Below, piece by piece: positions 43,721 to 57,300 of a stretch of DNA of 64,000 nt (position 1 is its first letter; each line of letters begins with the position of its first letter). Under the pieces are notes generated by a model. The model was given only the letters and a program-made list of their open reading frames with translations, was not told the DNA's origin and searched no databases. The position numbers and the translations under genes are program-made. The DNA comes from Thermothelomyces thermophilus ATCC 42464 (Eukaryota; Ascomycota; Sordariomycetes; Sordariales; Chaetomiaceae): assembly GCF_000226095.1 (NCBI RefSeq), contig NC_016474.1, forward strand, positions 992,001 to 1,056,000, given 5' to 3'.

Positions 43721-44604
43721 TTTAGGCTCAAGCCCTGCCTGTCGGCGAGGGGGTATTACCGAGTGGAGTTGAGTATATGGGTCGGGTGTTGTCTGTGTTC
43801 CCGGGTAAAAAAAATTAAAATAAAATAAAATAAAATGATGAGAACAAGCGTTTGAGGCTTTTCCGGTTTTGTTGTGAGCATTGTTATCTGTTGGCCGTAT
43901 GGTCAGTGACCTGACGATTGACACCTGTGTGTGGTTTTAACCCGAACCAACACTTCTAAAGGGAAACTCTCAGAATTCAGACTCTACTCGACCGCGGTGC
44001 TTGATCGGGAAGGTAATATTCGACCTCAAACCCGCTCTACGGTGTCGCGTCACGCATATAACCAGCTAACTGGTAGTGTTAATAGGACTGCAATAAAATT
44101 CTATTTGAAACCTAGGACTCAGCGGGTATTTAGGGATCCCCCACCACCCCTCCCCCCCGTAACCCCGGGCTTGTCCAACTCAAGACAGTGCTTGCTGATA
44201 TGCTGAATGGATGCCTCTGACGCCGTGACACCCAAAAAATAATAAACAACCCGCCGTATGCTACCCGGTCTACCCTTCTATCGTCTACAGCAGCTGCCGC
44301 ATCTATGCCATGGCTGAAACGGATTGCTAGATTCGACATGCTCCGGATCCTGGTCCCATTTCGAAGAGATTGAAGACGCACATATTCCTCCGTCTGCCGC
44401 ACACCCGGCACGGCCATCAGAGGCGCGGTACTGCACGGTGCTGCACGGTGCATATCGTCGCAATATCTGCCTCTTGCTCTTCTGCTGTTTGAATTCCAAG
44501 GAACTCATGCTGATGTATCTTCCCGGGACTTCTGTTTGTTTGGCTGCAACCCGGGGCCCTGGATGGCTGGCTACATCCTTGATTTCTGTCGCGACGGGCT
44601 CGCA
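43721..44604. other. Convergent intergenic region
   Basis: 884 bp. An (AAAAT)n-like run lies at 43806-43836. The stretch 43930-44150 is noticeably less GC-rich than its surroundings. No gene or element family is recognised. Confidence 0.5.
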
Positions 44605-45574
44605 TTAAGCCGCGGGTTTAGCGTCAGTCCCGGTGGCCTTGGCAACACCGTTATCGCCGTCGGCTTCGACCTTGGTTACGGGCTGACCTCGTGCTTTTTC
44701 GGTCAGCGCGTAGAGTTCGTTCAGCATCAAATTCCGGGTCGACCTCGTCAGTTCGTCAACATCGGCCGCGGTAAGGCCAGTTGTGGGGATGGGATCGAGG
44801 ACTGCGGGCCGGCGTGAGTCAGAATCATGAGCACCTTGGGGTAAAACGTGACCTACCCTTGCATGGGATCTTCCCGGCGTTGAACACAAGCCCCTTGATC
44901 CAAAGCACGTGGCTGTAGTTTGCGACAACGACCGGCACGATGGGCACCTGGGCCTGGACTGCGAGGTGGAAGGCACCCTTCTTGAAAGGCAGCAGCATGG
45001 GCTCCTTTGCATAGCTGCGGGTGCCCTCGGGGAAGATGTAGACGCTTTGGCGCTTGTCGCGGATCTCGTTGGCGGCGCCCTGCAAGGCCTGACGAGCGTC
45101 CTTGCTATTGGCACGGTCGAGGAACACGCTGCCGCTCAGGGCCATGAACCAGCCCAAGAAGGGAACCTTCTTCAACGACGCCTTGGCCGTCACGCTACAG
45201 TACTTGGGGAACATGCACCCGAGCATCAACACGTCAAGCTCGGTCTGGTGGTTGCCAATGAAGACGGCCGGGCGGACGTTCTTGAGGTGACCCTTGGGAT
45301 CCTCAACCTCGAAGGTAACGCCCGTAGAGAAGCCCATGAGGTACTTGAAACTCCGAGCAACAGCCCATTGCGCAAGTTGTTGGCGCCCAGAGGCGCGAAG
45401 GACAACCGAGATGACGACGCCGTACAGTGAGCTGATGACCAAGGACAGATACGAGGCCAGCGCGCGGGCCACAAAGGCCGACTTGGGTATTATCGCGGAT
45501 AGCATATAGAAGAACAGTGTTAGGGCGGTGTACCCGGCTAGGAAGTAGCCGACGTAAAGGAGAAAGTCGGCCAT
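44605..45574 (-). CDS. SLC1: 1-acyl-sn-glycerol-3-phosphate acyltransferase
   Basis: Two exons, 45574-44857 and 44801-44605 (55-nt intron with CTGAC branch), give 304 residues. The enzyme acylates lysophosphatidic acid to phosphatidic acid in ER or lipid-droplet membranes, the second step of glycerolipid synthesis. An N-terminal pair of hydrophobic helices precedes the PlsC domain. That domain has NHQTELDVLMLG (variant of the NHxxxxD catalytic motif), SGSVFLDRAN, the substrate-binding FPEGTRSY and VPIVPVVVANY. The start MADFLLYVGYFLAGY matches fungal orthologues. The last exon supplies VLDPIPTTGLTAADVDEL and a variable hydrophilic tail. Confidence 0.94.
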
Positions 45575-47073
45575 TTTGAATTCGAGGGGAGGCGAATTCA
45601 GATGCAAATCGGGCGGGTGCGTTAGAGGCCGCAGTGCAGATGCAGATGCAGCCGTGCTCAGCGTTTGGCCTGTGTCGTGCCTGCCGCGCTGTCGGTCGGT
45701 GCAGAGGAGTTCGGGATTGTTGGCCTTTTTTTTTTCTCGGAGGGCGGGGCGGCGAGAAGATTTGGCGGTTCCTCCGGGCGGGGTCTAGAAGCAAAGATAT
45801 CGTGGCTCGGCAGCAGGAAGATGAGACGGAAAGCTGGCGTTCTAGCGGCACATGGGACGGAATGGCGCAATCCTAGGAGGCCGTTGTATAGGAATGCAAT
45901 GTGGCCGGCGCGATAGTCTCATGCTCCCGGGTCGTCACCTGTGCAGGAATTGTTGAAGTACGCATGTGACTTCAACCTTATAAGTCTAAAAGAGTTTGGA
46001 CGGGCTGGGCCTTGCGACGGCATGCTGCGTACAGGGTGCTGCGAATGCGGGGATGAGATGGAACCATTGTCTGCCCCGATTGGCTGTCGGGTATCTCATG
46101 ACCCACCAGCTTCCCGAGGTTGGGAAATGGTTGGGCTAAAACCTTTGGGGCAACGTGGGGCTGCCCGTTGAAGCAGCGCATCCCATGGGAAGCTTGGCGG
46201 TGCCTGGAACTGGAGGCAGAGGCAGCGTTTCAAGAGCCACCGCGTCTTCGTGCGGTATGTAATCCGTACATCCATGCAGCATATTCTGTACATACGTGTA
46301 GCGCACGGATGGACTATAACTACTCCGTACAGCTACTTTGGCCTTGACTGCCCCATCTCTCTAACAAGCGCGAAACGGGGGCTGAGCCATGCCCCAATCT
46401 CAACCCAGGAAACATGGATAACAGGTGCTGCATCCAAGTACCAAGTACGGAGGGCCCTGAGCATCGATTCCAAGCAGGGATTTCTCCGTGCTCCGTACTT
46501 GTTGTAGGCAGGAACCATAGTTATCCAAGCGTTCTTGGTATGAAGGGAAAGTCCGCAGAGTTGATCTATAACGGAACTGTTCGCGGTATATCGGAGTTAC
46601 CTCTTCCTAGTGCAAGGACCTCGACTACGTAGGTGCGAAGTAGTGGACGGAATACTTGGATTACTCTTCAACTTGACTCGCTGTTATCGTGGATCAACCA
46701 TCGAGCGGTGCTAAGGGGTTGCCCCTCCATGGTCATGGAACACAAGGTCTGGGCGAACACGCCACTTCCCATGTCCCGCTTCCCAATGGAACGCTGTGCA
46801 GCCACAACCGTTAAGCGACAGCCGCAACAACCTGGCATTGGCCACGATCCCATCCCTAACCGGGTGCTGCCGAATCGCTGCCGAATCGCTGCTGGATTGC
46901 TCGACTTTGGTTTAACGATGGTCGATTGAACCTTTTTTTATTCCCGACCTTTTTTTTCCTTTTTTTTTTTTCGACGACGGCCTACTAGTGATGGTTGCAG
47001 TCCTGCAATAGCGACTCTCAATTCGCACGACGGCCCAGTTTCGCGCCTTTCACCTCGCAGGCCTCCGGTGCGG
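45575..47073. promoter_or_regulatory. Divergent intergenic region SLC1 / LCHN-like gene
   Basis: 1.5 kb between starts. TACTCCGTAC (46321-46330), AAGTACGGAG (46443-46452) and CTCCGTACTT (46491-46500) lie within 180 bp of each other. T-runs occur at 46932-46970. No gene supported. Confidence 0.5.
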
Positions 47074-49267
47074 ATGCCATCATCATCCGACATGGCCGCG
47101 TCCCGTCGCGGGCAGCCGCCCCTCTCTGTGCGGTTGGCGCCACCCTCCGCCGCGCTCGCCGATCTCCCACCCATCTCTGCTCTCTTCCTGATCGACTTCG
47201 ACGTCAAGGCCGGCTACACCATCATCTGGAAACGGGCCGTGCCGGGCCTCGAGCTGGAGGGCGCGGTCGAGTACAAGAGCCTGCCGTCAGGCCTCCACAC
47301 CGTGACCGACGACCTCATCTACTTTGTTCACGACGGCAGCCACGCCGGCCTGAGCGCATTTGTCAACACCCCAACCGACGAAGAGGAGACACGCCATGCG
47401 CGCATGATTTCCGTCGGCGTCTTGGTGCCCCTCAGTCACGGCCGCCTCGGGAGGGCTTGGCGACACGCCGAGGGCTTGAAGGATCTTGCGGCCAAGCTTG
47501 CCGCGGATCGGAAGCAGACGCAACTGCTGGAACAGTACTGGAGCCGGAATGCAGCCAGCGAGACGACGGCCCCGCAGCCCTTGAAGGACATCCCACTCGA
47601 ATCGCCTCTGCTCGGCATCAAGACCGCGAGGCCCGGCTTGGGCAAGGGGCATGCTAGGAACCGCTCCGCCTCGGACGGCACGGTGTTGATACCGCCGGGC
47701 CACTGCCTGTCTCCATTTCACCCGGCCTGGAGCCTGACCTCGCTGTTGGACACCTTCGGGCCCTTGGTCTTCCCGATTCACCGCGCCGCTCTCCTGCGCA
47801 AGCGCATCCTGATTTCTTGCCATGCCCCCGTGCATGAGGTCTGCAACTTTGGTAAGCTCTCCAGACGGACAACTTCTACGTAACGCCTCCTGACCAGGCC
47901 CCTCAGTGTACGATATTTCTGTCTTGTCCAATATACCCCTGTCCGTCTGCGACGTAATAGATCCTGCGGCCCCGGTACAGCGTCTCCGGCCGCTCTTTTG
48001 CGTGGGAGTCCACGACATATCCTATCTACTCGAATCCCAAGTAGCCACGAAGCGAGGTGGCCCGACTGTCGACCCTGACGACTACCCGAGCAACTCGGAG
48101 GACTCGAGCTCGGGATGGGTAGCGTGCACCACTGACAGCATCCTGGCCATGAAAGAGGGGCTCTGGGACATGCTCATCACCATGCCACCTCCCTATTCTT
48201 CCAACGCCAAGCAGCGCGTCTGGCCGACTGTGGAATGCCCCAAGGGCGTCCCCGTAAAGGCTACCCAGCGCGACCTGCGCCGGTTCCGTTCCCTCTGCCT
48301 CGGTCTCGCCCGATTGGCCCCCCATCCTCCTTCGCCCAAGCCACGCAGCTCGCATTCGGAAGCAAGCGACTCACCCACCCCGGCTCTCCGCCTTTCCCAA
48401 ACGGCCGGTTCCCGCTCCGGAACAGCAGCCGAGGACACCGATGCGATCGTCGAGCCCGTCACCTGGGCCGCGCTTGCCTACAACGGATTCATGTGGTGGG
48501 CGTCGGCCGGCGAGAAGCGGCACAGCGACGAGCTTGACGAGCAAACCCACGACGCCTCGCTGCTCGCCGATCTCATCCCACCGGTGTCCCCCGCCGTGCA
48601 GCAGCAGCAGCAGCAGCAACCCCGAGAAAGAAGGCCGAGCCTTACCGCTGCGGCTGCTCCGTCGGGGAGCGGTATGATACCTTCCCTCGCGCCGCTCACG
48701 GGGCGGCTTTCGGATGAAGCAGAGGAGGAACAAGACGGAGACGACGGCAGCGAGGCGCAGGCCCGTATCGAGCTGGCCGTCGTGGCGTACTTCCACCGCC
48801 TCACCACGACCATCCTCTCGGTTCTGGCCGACATTGTCGACTCGACCGACGATGACGATTTGCTCGATCTTGACTTGAACGACGGGCACGAGGCGTATAC
48901 TTCCGAATACGACAGTCCGGTCGGCGCTGCCGCATCGTCGTCCGGTGCAGGAGACCGAGGCTCTAGCAGCCGGAGGAAAACAGGGCAAAGGAGGAGAGAG
49001 GAGGAGGAGGAGGAGGAGGAGGAAGAGGAGGAGGCGAGGCTGCTGGGCGCTACGGCAAGGGCAGCAGCGGCGGCAGCCGGGAGTGGCGATGAGAGGAATA
49101 GGATGGGGTGGGTGAGAGTCGATAGCGATGCTCTTGCCGAGATGGGGCTAGATGTTTGGAGCCAGGCGGACGCGGACTTTGTGAGGGAGGTGTCGGTGCG
49201 CTATTTCAACCGGAGAGCCCATGTCGAGACCAAGGGGGTCGAGGTGTGCGGCTTGAGGGTCTGTTAG
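47074..49267 (+). CDS. DENND11/LCHN-like DENN-domain protein (DUF4484 type)
   Basis: Two exons, 47074-47851 and 47907-49267, give 712 residues. Met at 47092 is an alternative start. The N-terminal longin-like strand ISALFLIDFDVKAGYTIIWK and the blocks AVEYKSLPSGLHTVTDDLIY, FGPLVFPIHRAALLRKRILI and YDISVLSNIP identify the LCHN/DENND11 family. These are divergent DENN proteins thought to act as Rab exchange factors in membrane traffic. FCVGVHDISYLLE and GWVACTTDSILAMKEGLWD follow. The C-terminal half carries fungal low-complexity insertions: a poly-Gln run near residue 505, an acidic stretch, and a poly-Glu run near residue 640, then a conserved helical end. Exact cargo or Rab is unknown. Confidence 0.82.
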
Positions 49268-50043
49268 GGGTTGACCTTTCCATGAGCGCGGGTTGTTGCT
49301 GGTGACGAAGCGGCTCCTTATACCAAGTATATTGTATCACATATGCGGATTGGGACCCTTGAGGGAGTGTCCATAGTAGGGTTGAGGATGTATGTAATGG
49401 CATCGGCCCAGCGAGCATGCTTTTACGAATTGGCTGTATGTTGCGACTTGATGCTAGTTTTTTTACGGAAATTGTGGGCGTACCGCTCCAGAGCATTCTC
49501 GATCATGTTGACGCTATCAGTGATGGTTTTACTTTTCGGTCATGTTTGGCCCTCCTCTCGGTGGTATCGATCTCCTGGCCCTTGTTTGCCTAGTTAAACC
49601 CTAACCCTTGGGCGGTTCAAGTCAATCGCGGAACTTAACATCCAGGTCTAACACTGCTGCTCGTTTTACCTCTTACACGAGGTCTCAGACAATCAAACCC
49701 ATCCTTTTCCACCCTTCGCCCGTCCCATCTTGGCCACGGGCGAGTCTTTTTGTACTTTTGAAGTCTCGACAACTCAACTTCAAAAACCCATCCGACCTCA
49801 ATTTACAAATTGTGCACGCCCTCGCCGCCACTCAAATCTCTTATCGCTTGCCTCGCAACAACCCCCCGACGGGACCGTTCATTTCCTACTTTATTCCACC
49901 ACTGAACATTTAATAATCAGCGCAACACTCACCAGCAACCCCCCCCCCCCAAAAAAAAAGCCAACAACCCTCTCCTTCTCTCTCACTCCCTGGCCGGCCA
50001 GAAAATTTACTACTACGAAAGAATAAAATTTAAAAAAAAAGAA
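49268..50043. promoter_or_regulatory. Upstream region of RMP1
   Basis: 776 bp in tandem between the LCHN-like gene and RMP1. The leader region (49650-50043) is strongly pyrimidine-rich and contains a C11-A9 tract (about 49940-49959) about 85 bp before the start codon. Confidence 0.5.
49597..49609 (+). promoter_or_regulatory. Telo-box-like AAACCCTAACCCT
   Basis: Two CCCTAA units about 435 bp upstream of RMP1, a ribosome-biogenesis gene. Tbf1-type proteins use such sites at ribosomal and snoRNA genes in several ascomycetes. Use here is inferred. Confidence 0.4.
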
Positions 50044-51300
50044 ATGTCGCGGCCCCCGGAGCCGGAGCCACGGGTAGAGGAGGCGCTCAGCGACCCGGCG
50101 GCGCTCGGCGCGGCGCTCGCCTCCCTGGGCCCGGCGCTCGAGCTCCTCGAGCGGTTCCACCACCGCAACAAGAACCAGCACCGCATGTCCAAGTGGTGGG
50201 CGCAGGCCGACATGCTGAGGCGGCACGTGCGCAAGCTGCTCGGGGAGCTGGAGCGCGCGCAGGAGGAGGCCGAGAGGTTGGAGAGGCGGCGGCGGCAGCG
50301 GCAGCGGCAGCGGAGCGCGATGGCCAAGGCCGCCGAGGTCAAGGTCAAGGTTGAGGTTAAGGAGAAGGCAGAGGCGGGGGCGGAGCGGGAGGGTAAGAAG
50401 GATGAGCCCGTCCTGCCTCTGGCGGGCGGGATGATGGTGGCCAAGAGGGCCGAGTATCTCAGGGCGCGGTTGGGCCCGGGCGCGTTTCTGTAAGGCGTTC
50501 CCCTTTTGCCCGTGTGTTTTGTCTCCTGTCGCTCTACGATTTGGGAATGGTTTTGTTGGGGGGAAGAGGCGTGTGGAATAAATGGGGCGGCAGTTGCTGA
50601 CCAGCTTTTTTGTAGGGCGTTCACGCAGCTCGCGGCAGACAGGCAGTTTGCGCATCTTGGGCTGATGCTGCTGGGGGTTCTCGCGCAGGTGGACCGGGCC
50701 GCCGCGCCGTTTGCGCCGGCTGCTCGCGAGACGTCAGCGGCCCAGCAGCAACAAGAGGCGGCGGCGGCGGCGGCGATGACGACGGCGAGGGCGACGGCGA
50801 CGGGTGCGCGCTCCGGCGGGTCGGGTGGCGCCGTCGCCGTCGCCGTCGAGACCAATCGGAATGGCAACGCGGAGACAGACACAGCAATGGACGTGGACGT
50901 GGGAGTTGCCGTGTCGAGGGAAGAGGTCATGGCCTCGATCGAGCGCGACGCGGGCCCCAGAACCTCGACATCAACACCAACTCCCCGATTAACTTCGGGT
51001 TCAGACCATACGGATCCGGCGGGGAAAGCCCACCCGCGATCCGCTTCCCTGCCCATTAATACGCTGCCAACGCACCGGATTTCTCACTCCAGCGAGACCC
51101 CGACAGCGAAGACCGAACCAGCGAGCAAAGAAAGCAGCACCAACCCAGACCCGGCAGCAATCAAGCCAAAGAAGAAAAAGGCCGGGAAAGGTGACGAGTT
51201 TGACGACATCTTTGGCGGACTCGATAGCAACAGTAAAAAGCCAAAGAAGAAGAAACGGAAAAAGGGGGATGAGTTTGATGATATCTTCAGTGGCTTGTAA
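50044..51300 (+). CDS. RMP1: RMP1, RNase MRP-specific protein subunit
   Basis: Two exons, 50044-50489 and 50616-51300 (126-nt intron, GTAAGG...TTGTAG), give 376 residues. RNase MRP is the nucleolar ribonucleoprotein that cuts pre-rRNA at site A3 to form 5.8S rRNA. Rmp1 is the subunit not shared with RNase P. The family core is ELLERFHHRNKNQHRMSKWW followed by ADMLRRHVRKLLGEL in exon 1, then FTQLAADRQFAHLGLMLLGV at the start of exon 2. A charged insertion and a long Ala/Thr/Ser-rich region follow. The C-terminus has two copies of a basic stretch plus GDEFDDIFGGL / GDEFDDIFSGL, a motif seen in fungal Rmp1 proteins. Confidence 0.88.
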
Positions 51301-52171
51301 TAATCGAACGGCAAATCCCTCTTCTCAGGCCTGGCCTGGGTACTTCATCCGTGAAAGCCAACGGGCTGCTTAGTGGAGGCCACTTTAATGCGACGCCTTT
51401 GTTTTTCTCTTTCTCTGAGAGTAAGGAGGAATACAAAGGGGGATGAGAAGGGACATGGATGGTTAGACAGAGAGCCTTCACGAAGTAGAGTCTTGTCGAG
51501 AAGCCGGCCGCTTTCTTAGCGACTGGAGCATGCAAATACCTAATGCAACCGGCGTGCGGCGAGGATAACTCATCTACGAATCCGCTACTCCGCGACATAT
51601 GGGAAGGTACCAGATCCAAGACACACATGAGAAACCAAAGACGCACAGTTCAAAAACATGCCTGACAAACATCAATTAGACCTGACCTACAAAGGGGTAC
51701 CTTACAGTACTACCACGTAACCGATACAGGGGAGATTGGCGGTCAACGGCCAAGCGAGACCAAAATCGACACAACGCGACCGGTTCCGTCCATCCCACCA
51801 AAGACAAACAAAATAAAATAAAAAAAAGGGAAAATCTTCAAGCCATTCCTGACGCCGCGACATCCAGATGGGAAAACCGCCCACGTCACTCCAACCTCGG
51901 ATAAATCAACCTTCGAACCAAGTAATCGCAATCGCACCCTTCTTTAACCTGCGCAGACATGGTCTTCCATCAAGATTCCAGGCCTTGATCGCGGCCAACA
52001 TGGCACAAACCTATTTGCGTGGAAGTGGCTTGGTTATGCGCTTCCCAAGACTTAAGACTGAGCGGCAGCGGGCCAGGGGCCGCGTCTGGCGGTACGCTCT
52101 CATTCTGCGCGAACGCTGCCAGACCCAGACGGCTCTGCGCCGGTGTGTTCCCCCCTTGAGGCTGCGCCAGT
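51301..52171. other. Convergent intergenic region
   Basis: 871 bp between RMP1 and the Tup1 gene, probably both 3' untranslated regions. An A-rich run lies at 51810-51830. Nothing else seen. Confidence 0.6.
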
Positions 52172-54361
52172 CTATGGTCTTCTGTCCAGGCGGGTATACG
52201 ACCAGATGCGAGCGCGCATGTCACCGGAGCCGGTGGCGAAGAAGCCGCCGGTCGGGCTGGCGACTGGGCTCGGCGCCACCGAGATGACGGAATTCTTATG
52301 TCCCTGGAGCATCAGCTGGGTGTGGCCGGTGCGCGGGTCCCAGAACTGGACGCCGCGGTCCTTGGATCCCGAGAGCACCCATTCCGAGTCGGGGGTGAGA
52401 GCGACGCTAAGAACGAAGTCCTGTGCCGGTTCGTTAGCAGGCGGTCATGGAGAGCTGGACGAAAGAACACGAGGCAAAAAACAACGTACCCGGTGGCCCT
52501 CGAAAGTCTTGATGCAGCGGCCGCCCTTGAGAGGGGGCTGCTGGCCGTGGCCGATCTGACGCGAAGTCGTCAGTTCCCACATCTTGATCGTCTTGTCCAG
52601 ACTGCCGCTGACGAGCTCCCGCGCGTTCGGCGAGAAGGCAACGCTATACACGCTGTCCTTGTGGCCGTCGGGGCCCTCGAGGCGCTCAAGGAGGTATCCC
52701 ATCTTCACATCCCACACCCTGACACTCTTGTCAAGAGAGCCGGCTGCGACGAGCTTGGTGTCGGGCGAGATGGCAACGGTCGTAACGCCGTCCTCGATGG
52801 TGAGCGTCAAGTTGCAACTGCCCGTCTCCAGATCCCAGATCCTGACAGTCCTATCTCCACTGCCGGACGCGATGGTACGTCCATCGCGGGCGAAATCCAG
52901 CGAGTAGATATCCTGATCGTGGCCGGCAAACGTCGTACGGATCTGCCTCGCGGCGATATCCCAGACCTTATTATTATAGAGTCCGTCAGCACACACGTCT
53001 GCACTGGGGCAGTGCTATGGCTAAAAATGGATGGACTTACCCTGATGAGCTTATCCTCGGCTCCGGTAGCGAGATACTTGCCATCCGGACTGAAGCAAAC
53101 GCTCCTGATGTAGAGGTCACCATTGAGGTCGATGCTCTCATCCTGGAGGACGCAGATCTTCTCGCCCGTGTTGACATCGTAGATCTGGGCCGACCGATTG
53201 CAGCCCGTCGCGACGTACTTGCCGTCGTGGCTGAACCTCACGCAGCAGACGACGCTCTCATGCTGGAGCGTGTGGACGAGGTCCACGTCCAGGACGCGGG
53301 GCACGCTCTGGTTGAAGATGGCCCACCAGTCGTCCCGGACCTTCTTGATGTGGTTCGGCAGACGCTCGAGCTCGAGATCGCCAAGGGCATTGGTATGAGC
53401 CGGGGGAGGAGCGGGGTGCTGCGCCATCCTCGTGTGGTCGGGCGTCGGGTGAGTGGGAACCTGAGGAGACTGACCGGGTCCGTTGTACGGAACCGGAGTG
53501 TTGATCTGCGGCGTGGCCGGGCCGGCTGCCGGAGGTCTACCGATGGCTCGCTTGTTGCCCGGGCCCGGGGACGCGGTGCTCTGCGGAGGCTGGGGAGGGA
53601 AGCCGCCCGGTGCAGGACCCTGGGGATACTGCTGCTGGAACGGAGGCTGCTGGGACGGCGGGGGAGGCGGGGGCGGCGGGCCCTGGAGCCCAGGAGGTGC
53701 AGGGGGCAAGTGGGAAGGTTGCTGCTCCTGTTGCTGCGGGTGCGGCGGAGGAGCCAGGCCGCCTTGCGTGACTTGCCCAGAGAGGATGGCCCCAATGACC
53801 GTGTTGTTCCCTGGATTGCCGATCTGCGGGGGCGGCTGAGGAGGGCCGACGTGCTGAGGAGGCGGGTTCATGGGGCCCGGGGGACCTCCGCGATTCTCCA
53901 GTTGGCGGCGCAACATGGCAATCTCCTCCTCATATCTGACGATTTTGCGCGTGTTAGGGGCGGTGAAACCGGGTCGAATCAATACTGTGCGAGACTCACT
54001 TTTGTTTGAGACCCATCTGGGCCTGTTCCATCTGATAGACCTTCTCACGTATCATTTGCATCTCTTGTACCTGAGCTTGGACTATCGGGGAGAAATTGTT
54101 AGCGCCCGCCTAACACCATCACATCGCCACCGAGCCACGCGACGCCAAGACCCAGCGCCGGTCCATCGAGCGCGCGGGACGGAGCGAGTGCACAGAGTAC
54201 AGTACAGAAAACGGCTCACTTTGATGCTCGTAGGTCTCGGTTTGTCGAATATGCGATTCGAACTCGGCCCTGATCTGGTCGAGGAGCTCATTCAGACGGC
54301 CGGCGCCGCCATTGGCAGGGGGGACGCCCCCCATACCTCGATGGCCGGGATACATCGACAT
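52172..54361 (-). CDS. rco-1: RCO-1/TupA, Tup1-family transcriptional corepressor
   Basis: Five exons (54361-54220, 54081-54000, 53935-53041, 52966-52490, 52420-52172) give 614 residues. With Ssn6/Cyc8 this protein forms the global corepressor recruited by sequence-specific repressors such as CreA. The N-terminal tetramerisation helix ([20 protein letters not shown] then [18 protein letters not shown]) is split over the first three exons. A Pro/Gln-rich linker (about 95-250) follows, then the conserved lead-in [20 protein letters not shown]. The C-terminal WD40 propeller, seven repeats, has WD-type strands such as [27 protein letters not shown] and VQFWDPRTG. It ends YTRLDRRP. All introns carry clear CTAAC/CTGAC branch points and phases agree. 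Confidence 0.95.
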
Positions 54362-57300
54362 GGTGTTCTGGTCGGATGATCCGAATTTATCTCCCCCCTC
54401 TTTATGGTCGCAGTTAGGCGATGGGATGGGCAGAGATGCGATGGATTTGACAATTGGCGATGCGTAGGCGGATGAGAGGGCTGGCCGGGCTGGTGATGGA
54501 GGAAATTTTTCCCAATCAACAGCTGGCCCGAAGGTTCAGCCTCCCCGCGCGCGGGCGCAAAAACAGACTGGAACGCGGACGACGTCTTGGCGTGGACCGG
54601 ATGCACGTCAGCCCAATGACCGCTAAAAGCTTGGGGAAGCAAGCCGCGGTGCTGGTTGTCGGCGGAGAGCGCGTGATGCAAAAGTTGAAGCCGTGATGCT
54701 TGGTTGGGAGCGGGCCGTGCTGCGACAGAGGGAAAGAGCGTCGTAAGAGGAAGGAAAAGGACGGGGACCCCCAGAAGCGGAGGGGGCGGCTGATGAACTT
54801 TGGGGGAAGCGCAAGGCAATCGGCTCGCCAAATCATTCTGCTCGAAAAAAAAAAAGGTACCTTGCCCCGACATGCGGGCGCCACCCAAGCAAGTCAAGGC
54901 GCGGAGCTCAGCAGCAGACAGGGACAAGGGTCAAGATGCGGCGCCGGGGTGGGGACAGCTAAGGCGTGTTGCAGTGCAAGGCGGATCCTGGTGGGTCTGG
55001 GCCGTGCGTTGCCAGGCAGTCTTTAGCGTGGCAGTTCTGGAAAGTGGAAGGGAGTGGGTTGGGGGCGGGGAGTGGAGCCAGAAAGGAGTGTGCAGAAGCC
55101 ACCGCAGACGGAGTGACCCCAAAAATGCTCACGTTTTGGTTGTACCCCAGGACATGGGCAGCGAACGACCGACTTACACTAGGGCATGTACTCCGTAACG
55201 ATTCGGACCGGCTCGAAAAAGAAACAGAAAAATTAAGACGTCGCTGCATGTGACTACCTCGCCATGGACGGAGTTGCTGATATCTACGAATGCGTAACTA
55301 CTCCGTAGTGCAGTTGTAGTGTATTGCATGCAATTGACTCAAGCTTGCTCTCTCAGACGTATGGTTCTCGGCTCAGGCACTGCGAATTCAAGAGTCTTCG
55401 GAAAGGTGCAGTACTTACTACGACACTATGGATACAGGTGCCTCGCCTATATGTAGTATATGTGTAACTATGTGTGGACATCCGTATGTACATAAGGTAC
55501 TGTATGTATGTACATCCACCTCTGCACCGACGTGCTGCAGGTGCCTTGCAGCCACAATTATCCGGCTTGTCAAGCCCGAACAACAGCCAACGCGTCTGTC
55601 TGGACTCTGGACCGGTTAGTTATGCGGCCTCGGCAAACCGAACCCAGCACCCCCCCGCGGCCCCGCGCTACCCATCGCTCGCTTCCTCATGCAAATACAC
55701 CGGGGGGTGAATAACTACACTAAGGTAGCGTACGAAGTAGTGCAAAGGTCAGAGGACGGGTGTGTGTGTGTGTGTGTGTGTGGGGCAAAAAGCTTTCCCC
55801 GTTTGGCTTATCCGCAGGCTTTGCTCCGTACAGAGTACACAGTACTCCGTAATCCCTTTCCCTTCTCTCTGGCTGGCCACTCGTCGCCCGTCGCTCGGGG
55901 CAGGTTGCATGTTGCGCCGTCTGGTGTGTGTCGGGAAACCAAGAAGCCTGAAGTAGTGTAGCGCAAGCTTGGTGCATCGTAGCCTCGGAGTTTGTTCCAC
56001 CACCCGCCTGGAAAGAGCGGCACTCCTCCCTACTAGGAGTTAATTACAAGTGTCATCATTACCTGGTGTATTTTCAGCACCCGGTATTTACATCTTGATG
56101 GTATTAGCACGTGTAGTAGTTGTTGTTGGAGCAATCGTACTGCGTAGGATACCTTGTTAGCCCAAAAGTCCGGTCTTCCCCCGCAGGTTGCGATCGGCCT
56201 GTTCTTCCTCAACCTGAGGTACCACGCGGTTGTAGTGTAGGGAAATATCTTATGGTGGCGGCACGAGCGCTGCTGCAGCAACTCTGCCTTGCGTCGCTTT
56301 CATATTGCATGTCGCATGCTGACGGTTACGTTGCGCTTTGCCCTGTCATGCAGTAACGGGACTCCATCTGGCTGGTTATATCCGCGGTATTGCGGGACTG
56401 TGCATGGAATTGTCCGAGTGTTTGACTTGTCATCTCTGTTGTCCGGCATTCCGTTTTGAGATCAAGTGCCAACACAAGCAAATATACACCGCCCCCCCTT
56501 CCCCCTCCCCCACCCCTTTCCGTTAGTCACCTTACCTTACCCACTGCTGCGACGCAGATGCCTTGGCCCCTCCTTGATCGTTGGTTGGCTCTCTTATCAA
56601 CGCTGGATAGCATTAGCGAGTGTTGTTGCCTCTCCATACGCACACTAGTGTAATGTGATTTCGGCACGGATACGAAGTACTCTGCAACTATGGCATGTAT
56701 TTCGCACATGTGTAAATGGACGGGACACAGCCAGCAGCACTTTCCAGAAACAACGCGGTAACAATCAGCCCCCGGTCCGTTTTCTCAGACAATTGAAACA
56801 ACACATTGGGACCTGATCCCTGGCAGGATCCCGGTTGCTGCGAACGAAGAGATGCGGGTCTGGGAGTCACTTGATGGGCTTGCATGCACCCTGAAGATTG
56901 GCGTGATGATCCAGCCGAAGCCGCATTCCTGGCTTCACCGAATCGAGGATTAACACGAGCATTCCAGTCGATCGGTGGATGTACATAGTACGTACATATA
57001 CGTGTTCCCCGAGAGCCGACTCGGCAAGAGGGATGTGCGGCCCGAAACTGATCTCGGCTTGAGTTCCTGGCCGGCATAGACGATCAAGCCACAGGACGCC
57101 ATCGCTTGTCCGAATATTGTAGTACAATTGTGCCACATAGTACGTACTGTACGCCCGACGTTGAGGTGAACTGCACAGTCTGGCTGTCTCAGTGGGTGTC
57201 CATCTGTTGCACGCAGCACCCAGATCTCCGCTGGTCACCGTGGGCTGCCTTCAATTTCAAAATATATTTAGTAGATTACCCGTAGTTATCGGAGATGTGC

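Noticed and set aside
47287-48018. A 243-codon minus frame over the LCHN-like gene
   Set aside because: Antisense shadow that crosses the intron and both exons of the real gene, with no features of its own.
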